Assembly (NCBI GenBank): GCA_024741835.1
Contig: JAENRP010000093.1
Location: forward strand, 88,618-152,617
Origin: Diplocarpon mali
Taxonomy: Eukaryota; Ascomycota; Leotiomycetes; Helotiales; Drepanopezizaceae
Direction: 5' to 3'
DNA: 64,000 nucleotides
Position numbers and translations under genes: made by a program. Numbering within the stretch: the stretch's first letter is position 1; each line of letters begins with the position of its first letter. The notes below the pieces were generated by a model. It did not search any database, was not told where the DNA came from, and was given only the letters and a program-made list of their open reading frames with translations. Below are positions 57,247-64,000 of this stretch, piece by piece.

Positions 57247-60200
57247 GCTTTCTATTTATAAGATTAGATAAGATAATAATACTTTAGTAATCTCCCTAAG
57301 GGAAGACTCTTTTATAAAGTACTAGAGATAGGTAAAAGAGGAGGGAATCGATTTAGAGCTTACTCCTACCTATATATACTAACCTAATAAAGGCGCGGAG
57401 CAAGTAAGAAGAGAGTTGATTAAATGCTCTATTAAAATAAGGATCTACGCTAGGCTTTTAGTAAGCCTTTAGCTAGAGGTTATAAAGGCTGCTATATACC
57501 TTTATAATATCTCCCTACTTATTAAGAAGAAGATGATCTTATTAAGCAAGGCTCTTTATAGTTGGTTTAAGTAGTATTTTCAATTTTATAAGCTGCTACT
57601 TATTAAGCAAATAATAGTAAGCTTAAAGCCTGATTAGAGTCGCATTTATATATATAGTGCTTGCGTATACCCTTTAATTAAGGAGAAGGAGGTAGGAAGG
57701 GACTGCCGAACCTTTAAAATTGAACTATAAGGGCACTTAGGTTACTTAATTAGATATATTACCTTTAATATTTATAGAATCTAGGTTCCTATACTCTAAT
57801 GAGTAATAATAACTTGTAATATCGAATTCGATAAGTCTCTCTTCTATAGTCCAGAAGCTGAGCGCGCAAACCTTATATTGCGCTAGGAACTTGAGATAAC
57901 CCTTTAATTGATCGGAAAGGGAGAGGGAGCTTAAGACGCTAAGTTCGAAGGCATTTTCGAAGAATCGGAGCTTATTAGAGGACTAAACGCAATTGCTATA
58001 GAAAAAGCCGCTATATAGGAAGAGCCTGCATTATAGACTAATGCTACTCTATAGCCTTTAACTAATAATATAAAAGGCCTTAACTTAAATTTAAATTCTT
58101 TAAGAGACCCGCTTAGAAACTTAAGGGTAAAAGTAAGCGAACTAGAAGCTACTTCGCCAGTCTTTAAAAAGGCAAATAGCGACTAAAGCTTAAGGGTAAT
58201 AATTCCCTATAGAGGCCCTATTAAAGAAGGAACTATAGACGACTCTAAGGGAGTCTCTAGAGACGAGTTCTATAAGGCGATCGGCAGATCTTTAGCTGCT
58301 ATTCTATATAGGAATAGAGATGGCTTAAGGGCTTTAAGATAAAGTCTTCGATTATAAAGGCAGGCCTTAGTAAACTCTAGTAGAAGGCTAGAGGCACTAT
58401 TACTAAGATTCGGAAGGAGCTTTAATAGTTTTATAAGAAGTGACCTAGTAAGAGGAGTAGGCCTTAATAATATAATACCTTAAGTTGTAATACTAGCTTA
58501 GAGACTATAGGCTTAGGAGATAGAGCTACCCAGACTTCTAAAGGAACCTTTAGTAATAATAAAAATAGAGGAGGAGACTTATAGAGAAAAGCGTAAGGAG
58601 GAACTCCCTCTTCTTAAGCAAAAGAGGATAAGACGCTTAAGCGTTAAGTAATAGGAGACTTTAAAAGTGTACGCTACTGCTTTAGAGTATATACTCTCTT
58701 AAAGTAATATTGATTTACCCTACTCCTTATATACGTAGGAATTTATATTGACCTTTTAAGCAAATGAATAGATAAAGGAAGATAGGAAGGACCATTTGAC
58801 GGTTTATATAATTATTAAAGCTATAGTTAATAGTTAGGTAAAGGATGGAGTGTAGTCTCTTAACCGCCTATAGTACTAAGGCTCTCTACTAAAGCTTTTG
58901 AAAGGATGGCTAGACTTAGAGAAGCACCCTTTTAGCGAACGATTTAAGGAAGGAGGGCGCTAAGAGATTAGGAATTTGGAATCTCGGAGTTGCTAAAGAA
59001 TCGTATAAAGGGATTATTCGAAAACCCCACCGATACTATTAAAATGGGTTTTTACCTATAAGGTTAATAGCTCTAGCGAGCTTCTAAAGTGCCGATTATA
59101 GCTAGTTATATAAGGGGATCTTTAAGATAAAGCTTTAATTTTCTCAACCTACGTAGCCACGCTTATAGCAAGGTCTTTTAAGGTACTAATAGCGCTTGCC
59201 GCATACTTTAATATAGAAGTAAAGCAGTTCGATATTATTAATATATTTGTTAACGCTCTTAGAGACTTAAGGAGTGCTTTAGTCATATGCTTCCTATTAA
59301 ATGGCTTTAAGCGCCCTAGTATGGTAGTAGAATTGGACTGCGCACTCTATAGGCTAAAAGACTCTCTAGCGCTATAGTATAAGAACTTCGTAAGAACGCT
59401 TAAGGGCCTTTAACTCAAGCCATTAGGCGAGGAGCCTTATATTTTCATAACAAAGGATCGCATAATCTTTATAGCATTTTATATTAATAATATTCAAGTG
59501 TTATATAAGGCCTTTAACCTAAATCGGGCGACTTATCTAATTGAAGACCTAAAGAGGGCGTATAAGCTTACTATTATAGGAGATATCTCCTAATTCCTTA
59601 GAGTAAGGATTATTTAAGATAGGAAGGCAAAGAGGATCTCTTTAGTTTATAATACCTATATTAAAAAGATTGCTTAAAAGTTTAAAGCTAATATAAGGAG
59701 AGTGCCTAGTACTCTACTATTAAAGAAGGAGTTTGTTAAGAACTTAGGGTAAGCTTCCTTAGAAAAGGTAAAGGAGTACTAAGAGAAAATAGGCTCTATT
59801 CTTTATATAGCGATTATAATATACTTAGACGTTGCGTTCGCAGCCTCTTAACTATCTTTCTTCTTAACTAATCTAAGCTCTAAGCACCTCTTAGCTGCGG
59901 ACTAGACGCTTTAATACTTATATAGTACGCGCTTCTTAGGAATTGCCTATAGCTTTAAGGTTAGGGAATACCAATTAGTCGCGTCTTTAGATGCTTCTTT
60001 TAGAGATGATCGAAAGACCTGCAGATCCTCCTAGGGATACGTCTTCTTCCTATTTAAAGGACCGATTATTTAGAAAGCGAATCGCTAAGCGACTATTACA
60101 CTTTCCTTTACTAAAGTAGAACTCTATAGTATAGTTTCTACTACAAAAGAGATAATAGCTATAAAATGCCTCTTTAAAGAGATTCGCATAAACTCCTTCT

Positions 60201-60440
60201 TTAAATGGAATATATATTATAATAACTAATAGATAATTTAGCTAATTGTTATAGAAAATAAGAAGATTAAGATAAGCCTTTGATATATTAAAATCAGCAA
60301 TATATAAATCCGCTAAGAGTATTAAAGAAGAAGCTTTTAAATAATCTACCTCCTTACTAAGGAGATATATGCAGATAGGCTTATTAAAAACCTAGACCGC
60401 TAGAAGTTTAAGAGCTTTATTCATTTATTAAACCTCTAAA
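57247..60440 (+). pseudogene. E2 integrase C-part, RT and RNase H remnant
   Basis: Continues E2 after E3a, colinear with E1 from about 33920 to 37130. RT has VKQFDIINIFVNAL (near 59220) and RNase H ends near 60440. Stops throughout. Confidence 0.8.
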
Positions 60441-60709
60441 GCTTTTAAATAATCGTTTAATAACTTGCACTTGCTAGCAAGTAGTTACTTATTACTAGGA
60501 GACTTATACTTATAAGCTCCTACTCTTTTATAGTTACGTTTATTTGTTTTCTCTTATAAAGCGTACTATAGAAGCTTCTCCTTTTCTAAAAATATAAGAA
60601 TAGGTAACGTTCTTAAGCTGCTATTATAGGGTGCAACCCTTCTTTAGATCCTTTTAGCTAAGGCCAGGAGCCGCGAAGCTATAGCTATAAGCTTTGCATA
60701 GATCTCCTT

Positions 60710-61018
60710 TTAAGAGAGGCCCAGAGGCACTCCCTCGGCCAGAGGCCCGCTAGCGAATATACTAGCAATAGCAGGGGCAAAGGCAGGAGGTGCGGCAGGG
60801 GCGGCGGCAAAGGCAAGAGCGGCGATAGCAGGAGCTAGGGAGACAAAGGGAGATACAAAGGGGTCGGCGGCAGTAGCAGTAAGGATAAGAGTAGTAGTAG
60901 TAGCGAGCAAGGGAAACAGGGCAGCGGAGGACAGGCTAGCAGTAAACGCGAATAGGATGCCGGGAGCAGGGGAGGCAGTAGCACTACCACTTGTAGGAGT
61001 AGCAGGCCCTCTTAGCAC
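60710..61018 (-). other. GC-rich block with antisense open frame in the E2 3' region
   Basis: A 102-codon antisense frame (MLRGPATPTSGS...) is open, in the same position as that of E1 at 37382-37717. A further GCA/GGC-rich tract lies at about 61380-61440. Confidence 0.4.
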
Positions 61019-61896
61019 TAGGGTCTAATCGCTCCTATCTTTTAAAAATCAGCTTAAAACTTAATAAGACTTGATAAGATGTATTATAAAAGCTCTAAAG
61101 CGTACCCTTTATTACATTTAGCAGTAGCGCTACCTCCTCTTTAGAGGCGCCGCGGGCGCAGGCTAATACGATAGCCTCTTAAAAGGCGAAGAGAGGTCCG
61201 CTGGCCTACTAGCAGCCGTTGCTTAGTACTATATAATAAATGTAATATGCACTAAAGGTACTATTAAAGTACTAATAATCGAGATTGCTAATGCTCTTGC
61301 GTATAATGCAACGCATATACGCATTATTGCGCTCTATTATAGGCTTAGGTATATAGTATATAGTAGGGGCAGGGCTCTTAGGTAGCAGTAGCAGCAGCAG
61401 GGGCAGCAGCGGCAGCAGGGATAGTAGCAGTAGCTTATTACTTAGCAGGCGCTAGGAGGACTAGGATAGGGTTTTAGCTCCCGCAGGAGCACTAGCGACT
61501 TAGCACAAAATCAGTATAACGTAGGGTATAAGGACTCTAAGGGTCTTACTTTATAAGGGCGGCTAGGGCTATAATAAGCAGGAGTTCCTTCTATATTTAA
61601 AATTATTAGTATAAAGATAATATTTTGAATAATAAAGGAGGGTTGTTTTTAAAAGAAGGAAAGGAGAACCTTTATAATGGAAATACTTTATAAGAAGCCT
61701 AATAGAGCACTAGCGTAGAATTGCGAAGATTCTTAAGCGCACTTATTACCTATAGCAACCCTTCTCATTTTAGAAGGAACGACCTTTAAAGGGGCAATAT
61801 ATAAGATAGAGCCTCTTTTCTTTATAACTGCTATTCTTTCTTTTATTTTATCTATATAGTTAAGCGATTCTAAGAGCATCGCCTAACTAAAGGGTG

Positions 61897-62094
61897 TATT
61901 ATATAGAATAGGCAGAGTCTCCACTTATTCTAAAGACCTTTTATATAACTCCTGCTAAGTTATAGACTCTCCCTTTTCTTTCCGAAGTCTCCTTACTATA
62001 TATACATTAGATAATAATACAATCAATCATCTTTATCCATATTAGCAAGCCTCTTAAGCGACCTAATAAAGGCCCTCCAGCCGACCGCACCATA
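61897..62094 (+). repeat. E2 3' LTR
   Basis: TATTATATAGAATAGGC...GCACCATA, 198 bp, followed by CTTTA. Confidence 0.92.
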
Positions 62095-62215
62095 CTTTAT
62101 TAAGCAATTTTCATTATTCTAAAAGCTAAGGAGTATAATAAAGGAGTCTTATATACTAAATCTAGCGCTAGTTATAGCTAAGCCTAGCTAGGAGCTGCTT
62201 CTTACCTAAGGGGTG

Positions 62216-62387
62216 TATTACGCCATAAGGAGCCTTAGGCACTAAGGCATCTAAGGACTGGCTTATATAATATACCCCTAAAGTGGCCACAGAGCACTTC
62301 TATAAAGGGAGCTCAGATATACAATTAGAGTAGAATTTTACAAGCTTCTGCCACCACTGAGAATCCACCTCTAAATACAGCACAACA
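62216..62387 (+). repeat. E4 3' LTR
   Basis: TATTACGCCATAAGG...AGCACAACA, 172 bp, followed by GCTAA (62388-62392). Confidence 0.92.
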
Positions 62388-62392
62388 GCTAA

Positions 62393-62699
62393 TCTAACTC
62401 TTAAGTATCTCTCTAAATTAAAAATAATTAATTAATAGCAACCTTTATTAAAATTACCAATTCTACTTATAAGGTAGGACTAAGAGTTAAATTTCCAAAA
62501 GCGTTCCTTTATAAGACTATATGACTTGACTCGCGGTCTAGGCCTAGGAGTTGATTTAAAAACTTTCCTTTATAAGACTATATGACTTAACTTACAAGGC
62601 GGGCCTAGGAGTCGTCCTTAAGCCTGCTAAGCCCCTATTATCTTCTATAACCTTAGCATATCTTTAAATGCTTCGAACTTTACAACTGTCTTTAGTAGC
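62393..62699 (-). mobile_element. Copia E3b, internal part (reverse orientation)
   Basis: The reverse complement matches E3a 56680-56980: the end of RNase H, the three 24-nt repeats and part of the 3' non-coding region. It joins 41518 exactly when E4 and one GCTAA are removed. It ends at the E5 insertion. Confidence 0.88.
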
Positions 62700-62871
62700 T
62701 GTTGCGCCATAAGGAGCCTCAGGTACTGAGGCATCTGAGGACTGGCTTATATAATATACCCCTGAAGTGGATATAGAGCACTTCTATAAAGGGAGCTTAG
62801 GTATATAGTTAGAGTAGAATTTTATAAGCTTCTGCCACTATTGAGAATCTACCTTTAAATATAGTACGATA
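62700..62871 (+). repeat. E5 5' LTR
   Basis: 172 bp, same ends and landmarks as the E4 LTR. The sequence after it (GTTATTAGCACTATTC) parallels the E4 presumed primer site. Confidence 0.9.
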
Positions 62872-63582
62872 GTTATTAGCACTATTCGCAACTCTTAAGA
62901 GCAAACGATTAAAAATCTACTGTGTTTAGAGACTTCTTAAAGAGGTTTTACTACTATTTTTCATCTATTCTCCCTCGCCTATATGCGTTATACGACCTGA
63001 CTTAACGTTCTAACGCTCCTAGCTAACTAATACTATACTTCCTACTATCCTAATCAATATAAGCGAATACTAGTAAAAAGAAGCTCAGGAGCTTAGCTCT
63101 AGTAGAGTTATGCTTTAGGATAGGAAGTTATAGCGCATTTGGTACGCTAAGCTAGAGTTTTAGGCTGAATTTCTATGCCTTTAGAAGTATATAGAGAAGC
63201 TAAGACAGGTTAATAACTTTGAACTATATGCTATAGAGATAGGAAACTAAGCTCTGCTCTATAAGAACGAAGCTCTATATCTGCTAGATTTAGAAATAGA
63301 ACTACTGCAGCTTGAAAAAATTGTAGAAGAACAGGATTAGAGAGTATTGTAAAGCTATTACAAGTTATACTAATAGTAGGAAGCTATCGATCAATAAACG
63401 CTAGCTCTACTACTACTTGCAAAGACAATAGCTAAAGATATAGAGCTAGAGTATAAAATGGCGGTAACGCAATATAATCTTATAATAGAAACGTAGAAAA
63501 GGAACAGGAGCTCTTACACTTAATTATACTATTGGATTATTAAGATAGTATACCTTACATTGCTTTGAGTAGTATAATATAA

Positions 63583-64000
63583 TATAAAACAGAAGGGAGA
63601 CAACACAAGAATAGGCCTAAGGGAAGACCTAAAAACAAGAGGAGGAAGCACTACAAGCGGGCTCTCCTAGACAAGATATTAGGAATAAGTCCTAAGTATA
63701 GGGTATATTTAGTACTTATAGCGACGCGCAATATCTCTATATATAGAAGATAGCCCTTTTATCCTCCTACTATCCTACGCCAATTATATAATATATATTA
63801 TAAGACCTATCTATCTTAGGTCTTTATATATATCCTAAATAATAAAAGTAGTAGCTCCTACTACTATTAGCAAAGAATATAAAACAATATAGGTTAAGGC
63901 AATAGTATATCAATTACTAGCAAACCCTAAGTGCGAGAAAACTAATATATTAAAAGGCTTAAACTAGGGCTATATTATTATTAAAGGTAAAAGAAAAAAA
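63583..64000. mobile_element. Unidentified sequence inserted in E5 gag, cut by window end
   Basis: At about 63583 similarity to E4 ends abruptly. A purine-rich stretch follows; its plus frame reads KTEGRQHKNRPKGRPKNKRR then KHYKRALLDKILGISPKYRV before a stop. No family is recognised, and neither end can be defined here. Confidence 0.4.

Larger units (their letters stand above)
48420..62094 (+). mobile_element. Copia retrotransposon E2 (E1 family), interrupted by E3a
   Basis: 198-bp LTRs at 48420-48617 and 61897-62094 with TSD CTTTA (48415-48419, 62095-62099). Removing E3a and one TSD leaves 7572 bp, close to E1 (7593 bp). The sequence parallels E1 through gag, protease and integrase to 51148, then from 57247 onward through the rest of integrase, RT and RNase H. 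Differences from E1 are mostly transitions. Confidence 0.92.
41519..62387 (+). mobile_element. Copia retrotransposon E4, interrupted by E2
   Basis: 172-bp LTRs at 41519-41690 and 62216-62387 with TSD GCTAA (41514-41518, 62388-62392). Without E2 and its duplication the element is 7189 bp. The plus strand shows gag with CPCP*VKNHF, protease, GAG-pre-integrase (LGYLGVEALKKL), integrase, RT (FYIDNI) and RNase H (STIEAELLGVAY), ending near 47200, then a 1.2-kb 3' region in which E2 landed. The LTR family is distinct from E1/E2 and E3 and is shared with E5 and the old fragment at 17697. Confidence 0.9.
62700..64000 (+). mobile_element. Copia E5 (E4 family), 5' part, runs off the window
   Basis: The 172-bp LTR at 62700-62871 begins TGTTGCGCCATAAGG and matches the E4 LTR. 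Internal sequence 62872-63582 parallels E4 41691-42396 (gag 5' part), then is broken by unrelated sequence from about 63583. It is inserted in E3b. The presumed TSD is GTAGC (62695-62699), but the partner is outside the window. Confidence 0.85.

Noticed and set aside
1..64000. CRISPR array, rRNA or telomeric repeats
   Set aside because: No regular spacer array, no rRNA-like sequence and no TTAGGG tract was seen.

Overview
The window looks like a piece of a filamentous ascomycete (Pezizomycotina) genome with a two-compartment structure. The genes have short introns (about 47-60 nt) with GT..AG borders and fungal branch sites. The protein families are typically fungal. The repeats carry the C-to-T / G-to-A decay expected of repeat-induced point mutation (RIP). 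I cannot name the species. A plant-associated Sordariomycete or Dothideomycete would fit.

Layout. (1) 0-2.1 kb: a decayed minus-strand multi-pass membrane protein gene resembling fungal MATE-like proteins. (2) 2.6-4.3 kb: two small secreted cysteine-rich protein genes (effector-like), one per strand, beside gene-poor sequence. (3) 4.3-10.8 kb: a gene-free AT-rich island with a solo LTR bounded by a perfect 5-bp target-site duplication, a diverged copy of the region upstream of the second secreted-protein gene, inverted repeats and LTR debris. (4) 10.8-27 kb: an ordinary gene block with a type II membrane O-fucosyltransferase-like protein, a three-exon ZIP zinc transporter, an Arg/Pro/Gly-rich orphan, a zinc alcohol dehydrogenase and a large disordered protein with an apparent internal domain duplication. 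An old LTR fragment lies just 3' of the dehydrogenase gene. (5) 27-64 kb: no living genes, only a deep nest of decayed LTR retrotransposons.

The nest can be resolved from exact 5-bp target-site duplications. A minus-strand Gypsy element (about 27.0-41.26 kb and probably beyond) received a 498-bp TRIM (28666-29163, TSD ATATC), Copia E1 (31202-38794, TSD TAATC) and a reverse-oriented Copia E3b (from 41259). E3b received Copia E4 (41519-62387, TSD GCTAA) and Copia E5 (from 62700). E4 received Copia E2 (48420-62094, TSD CTTTA), and E2 received Copia E3a (51149-57246, TSD GCTTT). E1/E2, E3a/E3b and E4/E5 are three Copia families. Subtracting the guests gives E2 as 7572 bp, close to E1 at 7593 bp. 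PBS sequences matching the anticodon half of initiator tRNA-Met follow the 5' LTRs of E1, E2, E3a and the TRIM.

The expressed genes here do not form one pathway. The interesting biology is in genome architecture: secreted-protein genes on the edge of RIP-decayed islands, recurrent waves of Copia activity (family E3 is both host and guest in the same stack), a TRIM that appears to have escaped the decay around it, unusual internal repeats in family E3, and antisense open frames kept in the 3' regions of E1 and E2.
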